NCBI GenBank assembly: GCA_910587405.1
Contig: CAJUKS010000001.1
Span: 186,001 to 250,000, forward strand
Direction: 5' to 3'
Source of the DNA: an uncultured Alphaproteobacteria bacterium
Lineage (GTDB): Bacteria; Pseudomonadota; Alphaproteobacteria; RF32; CAG-239
DNA length: 64,000 bases
Below, piece by piece: positions 9,123 through 17,217 of this stretch (positions are counted from its first letter, which is position 1; each line of letters begins with the position of its first letter). Made by a program: the position numbers and the translations under genes. A model generated the notes under the pieces. That model was not told the DNA's origin. It searched no databases and was given only the letters and a program-made list of their open reading frames with translations.

Positions 9123-10259
9123 TCAAATATGTTCAGGCTCGCGACGGCGGCGCAGCAGTTTGGCGGCGGCAATGGCAATAAAGCCGTTAAACAGACTGAA
9201 CAAAGCCCCCATTTTGGCTGCGTCGCCGATAACCAAATCGGTGTAAGCGATTTCGGCAATAAACAGGGAAACCGTCAGGCCGATCCCGGCCGTCATGCCG
9301 ATCAGCAGCAGGTCCAGGTTGGTAATTGCAGGGTTGATGTTGAACTTCATCAAACCAGCCAGCTTGACCAGTGCAAAAATTCCGAATGTTTTGCCAAACA
9401 ACAAGGCAATGAAAATAATGAAGGTTAAGACGGAAATACTGGAAAAAACAACACCGGCATTGCTGAGTCCGAAGAAAAAGAGCCCGTAATCGACAATCGG
9501 TTTAAAATCGGCTTCAAAACGGTCCAACTCGGTGGGGCAACGTTCTTGTCCCGGTTTGGGCGTGTGGGGTATAAAAGGAATAATGAAGATCAGAGCCAGC
9601 GACGGATGCATGTTGGCTTCATGCAGGCCGATCCATGACAAAACCCCGGCAAGTAAGTAGAACCAGTAAGATCTAACCCGGTGTTTGTTCAAAAGCCAGG
9701 CAACCGCAACGGCGACAAAGACCAGCGACAGCCACGGCAGTTCGACCGGAAGTTCCGGATCGGGATAAAACAAGGCAATGATAGCCAACCCGGCAACGTC
9801 ATCGGCAATCGCCAGCAACAGCAGAAAGGTGAAGGCAGGGTGCTTGCGGCCGAAGATGATTTGGGCAAACAACAGCGAGATGGCAACGTCGGTTGCGGTC
9901 GGAATCGCCCAGCCGTTGTTATAAGCAGGCGAGCCGAAAAAATGGTTAAGCGCAAAGAAAATGACAATCGGAAGCAGAACCCCGCCCAGTGCCCCGAGCA
10001 GATTGCTGACGGTGTTTTTGACCGGATAAAGATTTCCGCCCGGAGCAATTCCGTGCACGATCTCGATGCTGACCGAACCGAAAAACAAAACCAAAAAAAC
10101 ATCGTTGACCAAAAAATGAAAATTAACCCCGAAGGCCAGAGGGGCGTATATTACGCGGTTGTAAGACGAAGCGTCAATGTTGGCCCATACCAGGGCTGCT
10201 GCGATACCGACAATCAGCGGAATGGACAAATCCCCGATTTTTTTAATAATCTCTTTCAT
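9123..10259 (-). CDS. nhaA: Na+/H+ antiporter NhaA
   Basis: A 378-residue multispanning membrane protein (about 11-12 segments). It carries the NhaA transport motifs: the ADDVAGL pair D153-D154, equivalent to the essential Asp pair of E. coli NhaA, and the ATDVA helix break near D124. It exchanges cytoplasmic Na+ for protons across the inner membrane, for pH and sodium homeostasis. It stands alone, with its own terminator downstream and a 230-bp upstream gap, so it is probably monocistronic. Confidence 0.92.
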   Translation of the reverse strand: MKEIIKKIGDLSIPLIVGIAAALVWANIDASSYNRVIYAPLAFGVNFHFLVNDVFLVLFFGSVSIEIVHGIAPGGNLYPVKNTVSNLLGALGGVLLPIVIFFALNHFFGSPAYNNGWAIPTATDVAISLLFAQIIFGRKHPAFTFLLLLAIADDVAGLAIIALFYPDPELPVELPWLSLVFVAVAVAWLLNKHRVRSYWFYLLAGVLSWIGLHEANMHPSLALIFIIPFIPHTPKPGQERCPTELDRFEADFKPIVDYGLFFFGLSNAGVVFSSISVLTFIIFIALLFGKTFGIFALVKLAGLMKFNINPAITNLDLLLIGMTAGIGLTVSLFIAEIAYTDLVIGDAAKMGALFSLFNGFIAIAAAKLLRRRREPEHI

Positions 10260-10438
10260 TTTTATACTTTCGTTGGGTTGCTCTTATTGATAAATTATAC
10301 ATTCTGTCAGGTATGTATATATTCTGAATAAAAAAAATTGCAAGTTTTTTCGTATCTTGAATAAATGACCGTTTCTTGCATCGGCTGTCGTACGAAAAAA
10401 CGAAAAATTTGATATCGGCAAGATCGAAGGCGGATAAA

Positions 10439-10467
10439 AAAACATCCCCGAAAAAGGGGGATGTTTT
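10439..10467 (-). terminator. rho-independent terminator
   Basis: An 11-bp stem (AAAACATCCCC against GGGGATGTTTT) with a short A-rich loop, and a run of T on the minus strand. It lies 24 bp after the stop of the small secreted protein gene at 10491. Confidence 0.88.
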
Positions 10468-10490
10468 GGATATCGGAGACGAAAAAAGGA

Positions 10491-10844
10491 TCAGAAAACA
10501 ATATCTACGCGGTTGCGGAAATAACGTTTGACCTTTTGCGGATTGTTAACGTCAATTTTGCGGTCGTAAGGAAGATAAGCCTTGCCTTGTCGGGCCGCAA
10601 TTTTTTTGTTGGTTTTTTCATAGTTTTTGATCAGCGCCCGCAGTTCTCCGGCATCATAACGACCGGCAATGTAGTCAATTTTGTTATTGAGCGGTTTGGC
10701 GGCGGTGACCACGTCTTTAGTCCGGATTTCCTTAACCGCGGTTCGGGCAGCGGCAAGTTCGGCATTTGCATCCGGATTGTACTGCGCCTCGGCGGCGGAA
10801 ATACCGAAACAAAAGACGGAAAGGACAACCAACATACGCATCAT
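10491..10844 (-). CDS. small secreted protein of unknown function
   Basis: 117 residues with a clear signal peptide (MMRMLVVLSVFCFGISAAEA) and a basic, helix-forming mature part of about 97 residues with no cysteines. An AGAGG Shine-Dalgarno 7 bases before the first ATG supports this start. It follows another secreted-protein gene by 13 bp and ends at a strong terminator, so the two form a bicistronic unit. I recognise no domain; a periplasmic role is the only supported statement. Confidence 0.75.
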   Translation of the reverse strand: MMRMLVVLSVFCFGISAAEAQYNPDANAELAAARTAVKEIRTKDVVTAAKPLNNKIDYIAGRYDAGELRALIKNYEKTNKKIAARQGKAYLPYDRKIDVNNPQKVKRYFRNRVDIVF

Positions 10845-10857
10845 GGCAAAACCTCTT

Positions 10858-11460
10858 TTAGTCCGTGCCTAAAATATTAAGCGAGTTAAACAAAATGTTT
10901 TCCAGGTCAAGTCCGGTTCCTTCTTCGATGCCGTCCATGATATGAACAAAGCTTTTTCCGAACGGATCGTCGGCGCTGTGGACATTTTCATAGTTTTCGC
11001 GCAGGATTTGGCGATAGGCATTGGGAAGGTTTTTGATTTTCTGATCATAACTGTCAGGAATTTTGTAGCCGAGTTTTCTCAGATGTTCCAAGGCAACCAG
11101 CATATTGTGGCGGTTAACTTCCGGCGCAATCATTTCCTGCCCCTGAGCATCACCGTAAGTGGTTGCTTCGCCGACGTAATTTAAGCGGCCGTGCTGGGCG
11201 GAACCGCGCCAGGTTTCAATACCGCTTTTATCGCGGGCTTTGGCCCACGGGTCTACCGGAAGGACTTCGCCGTCGGTCGGACCGTTGCTGTACATCGGTG
11301 CATTGGTTACGGAATCCCGGGTTGTGGTTGAGTAATCGACGTTATCAAAAGTTCCGTCGTTGGGGCTGATATCCCAAGGGTTGGCCGGCAACTGGGCCGA
11401 GACGCCTTTGGCGGTTACCAAAGCCGCAGCCATTGCCAAAATACTGAATAATTTTTTCAT
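10858..11460 (-). CDS. secreted protein of unknown function
   Basis: 200 residues starting at MKKLFSILAM, chosen because GGAGG sits 5 bases upstream; an upstream in-frame ATG four codons earlier lacks such a site. A signal peptide ending near VSAQ precedes a mature part rich in Asp, Asn, Pro and Gly in its first half and helical in its second. The gene is the first of a two-gene unit with the small secreted protein at 10491. No family is recognised. Confidence 0.75.
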   Translation of the reverse strand: MKKLFSILAMAAALVTAKGVSAQLPANPWDISPNDGTFDNVDYSTTTRDSVTNAPMYSNGPTDGEVLPVDPWAKARDKSGIETWRGSAQHGRLNYVGEATTYGDAQGQEMIAPEVNRHNMLVALEHLRKLGYKIPDSYDQKIKNLPNAYRQILRENYENVHSADDPFGKSFVHIMDGIEEGTGLDLENILFNSLNILGTD

Positions 11461-11691
11461 TCTCGCCTCCACAATGTTCCACTATGGTTATAGTAGCATA
11501 TGTTAATCAAAAATAATAGTTACATTTCGGTTACATCTTAAAAAAGCCCTTACCGTCCGCCGCCGGGAAAGATTATGCTTGTATTTTGCGGTTGATATGT
11601 GATATATTCCCTAAAATTAACGTTTTATACAGTATTTAAATATATTGTATAACAAAAATGACTAAATTCAAGATTTAAAAGAGATTGCCAG

Positions 11692-12453
11692 ATGACAGAA
11701 GTATTGTTTAACGGCCATGCCGGCAGAATAGAGGGACGTTATCATCAAAGCAGCCGTCCCGGCGCGCCGATTGCCCTGATTTTGCATCCCCATCCCCAAT
11801 ACGGTGGAACAATGAGCAATAAGGTTGTATATGCTTTGTTCAGTTGTTTCAAAGATCTGGGGTTTTCGGTTCTTCGTTTCAATTTTCGCGGCGTCGGCCG
11901 TTCGCAGGGGCAGTTTGAAGACGGTCCGGGCGAACTTTCGGACGCGACGGTGGCTCTTGACTGGCTGCAGTCGGTCAATCCGGAAGCGCGTCAATGCTGG
12001 ATTGCGGGTTATTCTTTCGGTGCGTGGGTCGGGCTGCAGTTGTTGATGCGTCGTCCCGATATCAACAATTTTATTGCCGTTTCTCCGCCGGCCAACGAAA
12101 AGGATTTTTCTTTTCTGGCGCCATGCCCGACTTCGGGGCTGATTGTTCAGGGCGGACAGGACGAAATTGTTACGCCGGCAACGGTATCGGCTTTGGCCAA
12201 GCGGCTTAACGGACAGCGCAGCGTCGAGGTTGATTTTGCAATGATTGAGGACGGTGACCATATGTATAACGGGCATCTGACCGATTTGTATAAAATTGCC
12301 GGCAATTACGTTATCAGCGCCGTGCAACGCAAAAAACCGCAGAAAAAACGTCGCGGCCGCCGGCGTAAAAACGAGCTGACCGGCGAAGAAAGCGACCTTC
12401 CGATGATCTCGGCCGACAACGAAACCGAGGTTGATGACGAAACCGAGGAGTAA
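11692..12453 (+). CDS. alpha/beta hydrolase
   Basis: 253 residues. The N-terminal ~210 form an alpha/beta hydrolase of the short COG2945-like type: HPHPQYGG oxyanion loop (32-39), RFNFRGVGRS (62-71), nucleophile elbow GYSFGAW with S108, an acid in QGGQDE and a histidine in EDGDHMYNGH. The tail is unusual: a strongly basic stretch (KKPQKKRRGRRRK) followed by an acidic end, which may bind nucleic acid or membrane. Substrate is unknown. It is transcribed alone from a long AT-rich upstream region and ends at a strong terminator. Confidence 0.82.
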   Translation: MTEVLFNGHAGRIEGRYHQSSRPGAPIALILHPHPQYGGTMSNKVVYALFSCFKDLGFSVLRFNFRGVGRSQGQFEDGPGELSDATVALDWLQSVNPEARQCWIAGYSFGAWVGLQLLMRRPDINNFIAVSPPANEKDFSFLAPCPTSGLIVQGGQDEIVTPATVSALAKRLNGQRSVEVDFAMIEDGDHMYNGHLTDLYKIAGNYVISAVQRKKPQKKRRGRRRKNELTGEESDLPMISADNETEVDDETEE

Positions 12454-12479
12454 AACCGACTGAGTGCCGCATTTTTGTA

Positions 12480-12506
12480 AAAGCCCCGCAATTGCGGGGC
12501 TTTTTG
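12480..12506 (+). terminator. rho-independent terminator
   Basis: A perfect stem AAGCCCCGCA/TGCGGGGCTT followed by T residues, 27 bp after the hydrolase stop. The hairpin may also serve the convergent gene ending at 12540. Confidence 0.9.
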
Positions 12507-12539
12507 GGTGTTGTGCCGGGGAAAGTCTTGAAGAAAAAA

Positions 12540-14204
12540 CTACTTTCGCTGTTGTTCCAGTTGTTTGTAGGTTTCGATAAACTGACTGTAATCGCCGCGG
12601 CTTGGGGGAGTCTGTTGGGACTGAACCGTTTCCTGATTTGTATTCTTGTCTGACAGAACCGTGCGGGCATAGTCAATATGTTTGCTGATGACCCGCTGTT
12701 TAGTGTAGTTGTCGGTAATGTCAACCAAATTTGCGGTGTTATCGTTTGTTTTGGCGCGGAACCGGTCACCGGCGCGGACATAGTCGTCGGTCAGCGGGGT
12801 TGTTTTGCAGTCGGCTGCGTAAGCCGGGGCGATCGTTTCGCTTGTGTACATGCCGGTCAGCTTTTGATAATCACCGCTTTGGCGGTACTGTTCCAATTCG
12901 GCCTCGATCAGGCGGCGCAGCGTATTGTCAGGTGATTTTTCGCCAAATTTTTCCGTCATCAGTTTTTCGAAATTGCGGCGGCTGAAATTGTCTTGCGCCT
13001 GCATCCGGCTTTCGGCCAGTTTAAGACTCCAACCATCTTGTTCATCCCAATATCCGTATCCGCCGCTTTTGTGACCTTGCCGATCCGTCAGCGGTTTGCC
13101 GTTTGAAGCATAGAGGACGTTAGCTTCGTATTTTTTGCCGTCAGGCGCGGTAACGATGCTTTCGTCGGGCAGGCGTTGCCGTTCTCCGTCTTCCATGACA
13201 GTATAGCAAAAGCTCTGATCCGATTCGCGAATACATTTTGATATCGCATAAGACTGCCCGTTGAGGTTGGCGGTAAAGGTTTCGCCGAAGACAACGGGTG
13301 CGGTGGCGGTAATTTGCGATACGGCTTTTAAATCAAGATTTTGAGCATAAGCATGCTTATAGGTTTCCGAATTCCAATAGCTGTGAGAATCAAAAATGGC
13401 CTCCGAATTGCGTTGCAGATATCCGCCCTGATGAATTTGGCGAAATTCGTCAATCACCTGTTGCGGCGTTTTTCCCGTGATTTGACCTTCTTTGCAAAAA
13501 GAATTGAGTTCGTCCGCCATGCTGAACAGCAGATAATCCTGAGGAGACAGCAAAGAGGAAGGGAGGAGGGCTTTTTCCTTAATGAGGGCGGTTTGTCCGT
13601 GTTCCAGCTCATGCGTGACAACATGAGAGGAAGTGTTTTCGAAATTGATGTTGTCAATTGAGCGTAAAAAATCGGCGGCCGCTTCCAAACCGGTTTCAAA
13701 AGCGGTCCGGCGTACGTTTTGCATGTTTTTCTTGCTTAAAACGGTTTCGGCAGAGGAAAGAACGTTTTGAACTTCTTCCAGCGATTTGGGCAGCGGGCCG
13801 GGATATTTGACCGCTTTTAACATCTGCTGAAATTCTTGTAAGGCGGCAGTGAAATCGTTACGCGGGAGTTGATTATCGTGATGTCGCGCGCGAAGATAGG
13901 CAATCTGATCACTGACGGAATAGGTTTGGCAAACCACTCTGCGATGCGAATGGTCGTAGTGGGCTTTTATTTCCTGATTGTAACCGCCGCCGTTCCAACT
14001 GCCGGGAAGAGGGGTATCGCGATCAATCGGGATGACGTTTTTAAAGATCCGAATATGTGAAAGCCCTTTACGGACGTCTGCCGGAATTTCTACCGGATCG
14101 GTCCGGACGTCCGAGTAGCTGTTATCGGCAGCCTGTGCCGCGGAACCTGAAAGAGAACCGATTACGACCGAACCCAGAAACATTCTGGAAAACCAATTTG
14201 CCAT
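12540..14204 (-). CDS. large secreted protein with HExxH motif, candidate metallopeptidase
   Basis: 554 residues with a signal peptide ending near AAQAAD (about 26). Residues 198-202 are HELEH, within VTHELEHG, which fits the zinc-binding HExxH of zincin peptidases; a possible third ligand is E232 (MADEL) or E268. Upstream regions are helical and carry several cysteines (C92, C237), consistent with a periplasmic or exported protein. The C-terminal third is polar with a QTPP/Q-rich tail. I recognise no named family, so peptidase activity is inferred from the motif alone. The gene stands alone between convergent and co-directional neighbours. Confidence 0.7.
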   Translation of the reverse strand: MANWFSRMFLGSVVIGSLSGSAAQAADNSYSDVRTDPVEIPADVRKGLSHIRIFKNVIPIDRDTPLPGSWNGGGYNQEIKAHYDHSHRRVVCQTYSVSDQIAYLRARHHDNQLPRNDFTAALQEFQQMLKAVKYPGPLPKSLEEVQNVLSSAETVLSKKNMQNVRRTAFETGLEAAADFLRSIDNINFENTSSHVVTHELEHGQTALIKEKALLPSSLLSPQDYLLFSMADELNSFCKEGQITGKTPQQVIDEFRQIHQGGYLQRNSEAIFDSHSYWNSETYKHAYAQNLDLKAVSQITATAPVVFGETFTANLNGQSYAISKCIRESDQSFCYTVMEDGERQRLPDESIVTAPDGKKYEANVLYASNGKPLTDRQGHKSGGYGYWDEQDGWSLKLAESRMQAQDNFSRRNFEKLMTEKFGEKSPDNTLRRLIEAELEQYRQSGDYQKLTGMYTSETIAPAYAADCKTTPLTDDYVRAGDRFRAKTNDNTANLVDITDNYTKQRVISKHIDYARTVLSDKNTNQETVQSQQTPPSRGDYSQFIETYKQLEQQRK

Positions 14205-14286
14205 GACTCAAGTCCCGTTTGTTGAAAATTATAATAAAGAACATGTTAATGCAAAAAGGAAGAGTAAGCAATCTTTATTATGAACG

Positions 14287-14505
14287 CTAAGCCGAAATTT
14301 GCTTTTTGAGATGATTGAGGACGTAGATGCGTACGGCCGATGAAAGGTTGTTTTTTTCGCTTCGTCCGGTATCTATTTCCGTGATCAGCTGATTGAGGGA
14401 AATATTGCGGCGGCTGCAGATATTAATCAACTCGTCAAAAAACTCTTTTTCGAGCGAAATGCTGGTGTAGTGGCGTCCGGCGATGATAACCGACTTTTTA
14501 AGCAT
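14287..14505 (-). CDS. small ribbon-helix-helix protein
   Basis: 72 residues starting at MLKKSVIIAGRHYTSISLE, a beta strand followed by two helices (FFDELINICSRRNISLNQL) matching the ribbon-helix-helix fold common in small alphaproteobacterial regulators (RHH_4-like). The start codon overlaps the end of sspB by 8 bases, so it is translationally coupled; a longer in-frame extension upstream lies wholly inside sspB and is not used. It probably binds DNA as a dimer; the target is unknown. Confidence 0.75.
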   Translation of the reverse strand: MLKKSVIIAGRHYTSISLEKEFFDELINICSRRNISLNQLITEIDTGRSEKNNLSSAVRIYVLNHLKKQISA

Positions 14506-14953
14506 TGCCGTTTTTCCGAAAAGCGTCGATAGAGACCACGTCGGCGTTTTTACGGGCGGGCGCCGCTTCGGCTTCGGGGGTGTTGCTGTCGAGTTCGCTG
14601 CCGAAACTGATGCCGAAACGGACACTCGGATCGCCAAAATAGGTTACCGCGGCAAAAGGAATTTCCAAAACATAAGGAACGCGGCTGAATTTGAGCGTAA
14701 CGCTGAAACCGGCGGCACCGACTTTGAGGTCGGAAAACTGGTTTTGCAGCACAATAGTCATTTCTTTGGGGTATTGACTGCGGATCAGTTCGTCCATCTG
14801 CACCCCCGGATAGTCGGTACGAAAAGCGATATAAAAGTGATGGTCGCCGGGCAGGCCTTGTTTTTCAACAATTTTTAAAGCATCAATGACGACATGTTTC
14901 AGGGCGTTTTCCACCAAGCGGTCATAATTGATTTCATTTAAATATTTTTCCAT
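14498..14953 (-). CDS. sspB: SspB-type ClpXP adaptor (alpha class)
   Basis: 151 residues matching alphaproteobacterial SspB: GLPGDHHFYIAFRTDYPGV, YPKEMTIVLQNQF and DPSVRFG are hallmarks of the substrate-binding core, and the C-terminal segment (ADVVSIDAFRK) fits the ClpX-tethering tail. SspB delivers ssrA-tagged proteins to ClpXP. Strikingly, the tmRNA that adds those tags lies immediately upstream on the same strand, so tag writer and tag reader are adjacent. Confidence 0.9.
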   Translation of the reverse strand: MEKYLNEINYDRLVENALKHVVIDALKIVEKQGLPGDHHFYIAFRTDYPGVQMDELIRSQYPKEMTIVLQNQFSDLKVGAAGFSVTLKFSRVPYVLEIPFAAVTYFGDPSVRFGISFGSELDSNTPEAEAAPARKNADVVSIDAFRKNGNA

Positions 14954-14986
14954 TTGCGGCCGTTTCCTCTTTTTAAACTTAAAAAA

Positions 14987-15013
14987 TGAGCCGTTCTGTT
15001 GCTGGGTGGCTCA
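14987..15013 (-). terminator. terminator of ssrA
   Basis: On the minus strand TGAGCC pairs with GGCTCA and a run of T follows. It closes the tmRNA transcript before sspB. It could partly be the last helix of the mature coding piece. Confidence 0.7.
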
Positions 15014-15290
15014 CTCCCCACTCACAACTAACCATAGTTATGAGGATTTGCGTTTGTTGCAGCTACCAATTAAGCAGCCAAAGCAACAGGTGCTAATTCA
15101 TTATCGTTAGCATTCATTTTATTTTGAACCGATAACGGTGGTATCTCACCGAACACAGCAAAATGCCTTTATTATACCCTGTCAATCCTGTCTCGCCCCC
15201 GTTGAAAATTTTGGTGGAGGCGCCGGGTACTGCCCCCGGGTCCAGAATATCTATTCCACACAGCCTCTAGTGTCATAGTTGATTGCTCAA
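15014..15290 (-). ncRNA. ssrA: permuted two-piece tmRNA (ssrA)
   Basis: Transfer-messenger RNA that rescues stalled ribosomes. In transcript order the acceptor piece comes first and ends in CGCCTCCACCA at 15212; an 11-nt spacer (15201-15211) follows; then the coding piece starts GGGGGCG at 15200, which pairs with the acceptor's CGCCTCC. The tag frame is 15073-15111 with its stop at 15070-15072, encoding ANDNELAPVALAA, ending in the usual LAA degron. This permuted order is known from alphaproteobacteria. The T-stem CCGGG/CCCGG closes a loop GGCAGTA instead of the usual TTCGAAT type. The 5' and 3' ends are estimates from the promoter and terminator. Confidence 0.93.
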
Positions 15291-15297
15291 CACTTAT

Positions 15298-15326
15298 ATT
15301 TTAGGCGATTAAAAGATATTTTGCAA
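15298..15326 (-). promoter_or_regulatory. sigma-70-type promoter of ssrA
   Basis: TTGCAA (15321-15326) and TAAAAT (15298-15303) on the minus strand with a 17-bp spacer, placing the transcript start near 15290, just before the tmRNA acceptor piece. Confidence 0.75.
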
Positions 15327-15368
15327 GTGGTTTGCATAAATAATTGTGTGATAACTTGCGCGACGGAC

Positions 15369-15396
15369 TTGTCAAGCGACGCCGAGGTGTTAAAAT
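15369..15396 (+). promoter_or_regulatory. predicted promoter of folA-thyA
   Basis: TTGTCA (15369-15374) and TAAAAT (15391-15396) with a 16-bp spacer, 33 bp before the folA start codon; a purine-rich site AAAGGG lies just before the ATG. Confidence 0.6.
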
Positions 15397-15428
15397 TGCG
15401 GTCGTAAAAGCACAATGAAAGGGAAAAA

Positions 15429-16004
15429 ATGACCAAAGTCGCAATCTGGTGCCGTCATCAAGACGATAATGTTATCGGTATCGGGCCGAAAATCCCGTGG
15501 CATGTAAAGTCGGATTTTCAGCGGTTTCGCCGCATCACCGAAGGCCAAAGCCTGGTTGCGGGGCAGACGACCTACGAAAGTTTTCCCAACCGTACGCTTC
15601 CCAACCGCAAAATTTACGTGTTGACGCTGGATGCGGCTTATCAGGTCTCTGATCCCGAAAAGCACGCTGTGGTTAACGACGTTAATTTGTTCAAGGAATG
15701 GGACGAGGATTTGTATATTGCCGGCGGTGCCACCGTTTATAAGCTGTTTATGACCGGCGGGGCCAAACTGATGCCGGAAATTGTGGTCGATTGTGTTTAT
15801 CACGGCCCTCTTGATCCTGATGTTAAAGGTGAAAAGGTTTGCATAACTCCCTGTGTTGAAAGTTTAAATAAAAATTATCGGCAAATCTCCCGCGATTATG
15901 AGTTGGATCATATTACGACTCGAATCCTGGTTCGTAAAGGAGAGTTTGTCGAACAGAACGTGCTTAAAAGAATTGTCAAAGCTATTGAAGAAGGACTGGA
16001 TTGA
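15429..16004 (+). CDS. folA: dihydrofolate reductase
   Basis: 191 residues with the dihydrofolate reductase core: NVIGIGPKIPWHVKSDFQRFR (acid D in the W...D substrate site), the NADPH-binding AGQTTYESFP and the IAGGATVYKLF segment. The C-terminus is longer than in E. coli FolA, with a basic helical extension. It regenerates tetrahydrofolate consumed by thymidylate synthase, whose gene follows with overlapping stop and start (TGATG), indicating translational coupling. Confidence 0.9.
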   Translation: MTKVAIWCRHQDDNVIGIGPKIPWHVKSDFQRFRRITEGQSLVAGQTTYESFPNRTLPNRKIYVLTLDAAYQVSDPEKHAVVNDVNLFKEWDEDLYIAGGATVYKLFMTGGAKLMPEIVVDCVYHGPLDPDVKGEKVCITPCVESLNKNYRQISRDYELDHITTRILVRKGEFVEQNVLKRIVKAIEEGLD

Positions 16005-16789
16005 TGCAGCAATATTTAGATTTGCTTAATGATATTCTGGAAAACGGTGTTGATAAAATGGATCGTACCGGCACCGGCACCAGATCGGTGTTTGGGCGCC
16101 AGATGAGGTTTGACCTGCAAAAGGGTTTTCCGTTGATGACAACCAAAAAAATGCATCTCAAAAGCATTATTCACGAATTGTTGTGGTTTATCAAAGGTGA
16201 AACCAACATCCGTTATTTGCAGGAAAACGGTGTGCGGATTTGGAACGAATGGGCGGACGAAAACGGCGATTTGGGACCGGTTTACGGTTCGCAGTGGCGC
16301 AACTGGAACGGCGAGGGTATCGATCAGCTGGCGGAAGTGATTGAAAAGCTTAAGCATAATCCCAATGATCGCCGTATGATCGTTTCGGCCTGGAACGTCG
16401 GCAAAATCGCCGAAATGCGTCTGCCGCCGTGTCATATGATGTTTCAGTTTTATGTTGCCGACAACAAACTGTCCTGTATGTTGTATCAGCGCAGTTGCGA
16501 TATGTTTCTCGGTGTGCCGTTCAACATTGCTTCCTATGCGTTGCTTACGATGATGATTGCTCAGGTTTGCGGTCTGCAGCCGGGAGAATTTGTACATACT
16601 CTCGGTGACACGCATATTTATCACAATCATTTTGATCAGGTGAAAGAACAGTTGCAACGCAAACCTCTGGATTTGCCGCAGATGAAAATTAATCCGGCAA
16701 TCAAAGACATCAATCAGTTTAAATATGAAGATTTTGAGCTGGTGGATTATCATTGCTACGAAGCGATAAAAGCTAAAGTTGCAGTTTAA
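16004..16789 (+). CDS. thyA: thymidylate synthase
   Basis: 261 residues from MQQYLDLLND, close to the usual 264. Catalytic C143 lies in LPPCHMMFQFY; RTGTGT, the RRMI..W phosphate site and the QRSCDMFLGVPFNIASY block are all present. It methylates dUMP to dTMP using methylene-tetrahydrofolate. The ATG at 16004 is preferred over an adjoining upstream TTG. The gene overlaps folA by one base and is followed 13 bp later by a MazG-like pyrophosphohydrolase. Confidence 0.96.
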   Translation: MQQYLDLLNDILENGVDKMDRTGTGTRSVFGRQMRFDLQKGFPLMTTKKMHLKSIIHELLWFIKGETNIRYLQENGVRIWNEWADENGDLGPVYGSQWRNWNGEGIDQLAEVIEKLKHNPNDRRMIVSAWNVGKIAEMRLPPCHMMFQFYVADNKLSCMLYQRSCDMFLGVPFNIASYALLTMMIAQVCGLQPGEFVHTLGDTHIYHNHFDQVKEQLQRKPLDLPQMKINPAIKDINQFKYEDFELVDYHCYEAIKAKVAV

Positions 16790-16802
16790 TAAGGATAATT
16801 AA

Positions 16803-17207
16803 ATGGATGATATAAAGAAATTTTTTGATGAATATTCCAAATTCGTCGATGAGGTTGCTTCGCCGTTGGGGAAGAAAGATGACGCTTTCTTGGAACGCGG
16901 ACAAGAGCTTTCAAAATGGCTGAACGGCAATTTTGCGCGAATGGATATGGCTGCCGCCGGTTTGTGCGGCGAAGCGGGAGAAATCGGCGATCTGTGGAAA
17001 AAACTCAAATTCCACGGCAAAGAACTCAATGAAGAAAACCGGCAGAAACTGATTGACGAGTTGAGTGATGTTTGTTGGTATGTTGCGCAAGCCGCAATTG
17101 CCTTGAACGTCGGTTGGGATGACGTTATCCGCCACAATGTGGAAAAACTTCGAGCCCGGCATCCGCACGGTTTTTCTCCCGAATACATGAAACTAAAAAA
17201 AGACTAG
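16803..17207 (+). CDS. MazG-like nucleotide pyrophosphohydrolase
   Basis: 134 residues, all helical. The metal-binding signature of the MazG/dUTPase-like superfamily is visible: GEAGEIGD (E57, E60) and DELSDVCWY (E86, D89). Such enzymes hydrolyse (d)NTPs to monophosphates. Placed right after folA-thyA, it may make dUMP or dCMP for thymidylate synthesis or remove aberrant nucleotides; this role is inferred from position only. Confidence 0.82.
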   Translation: MDDIKKFFDEYSKFVDEVASPLGKKDDAFLERGQELSKWLNGNFARMDMAAAGLCGEAGEIGDLWKKLKFHGKELNEENRQKLIDELSDVCWYVAQAAIALNVGWDDVIRHNVEKLRARHPHGFSPEYMKLKKD

Positions 17208-17217
17208 GAATTTTAAT

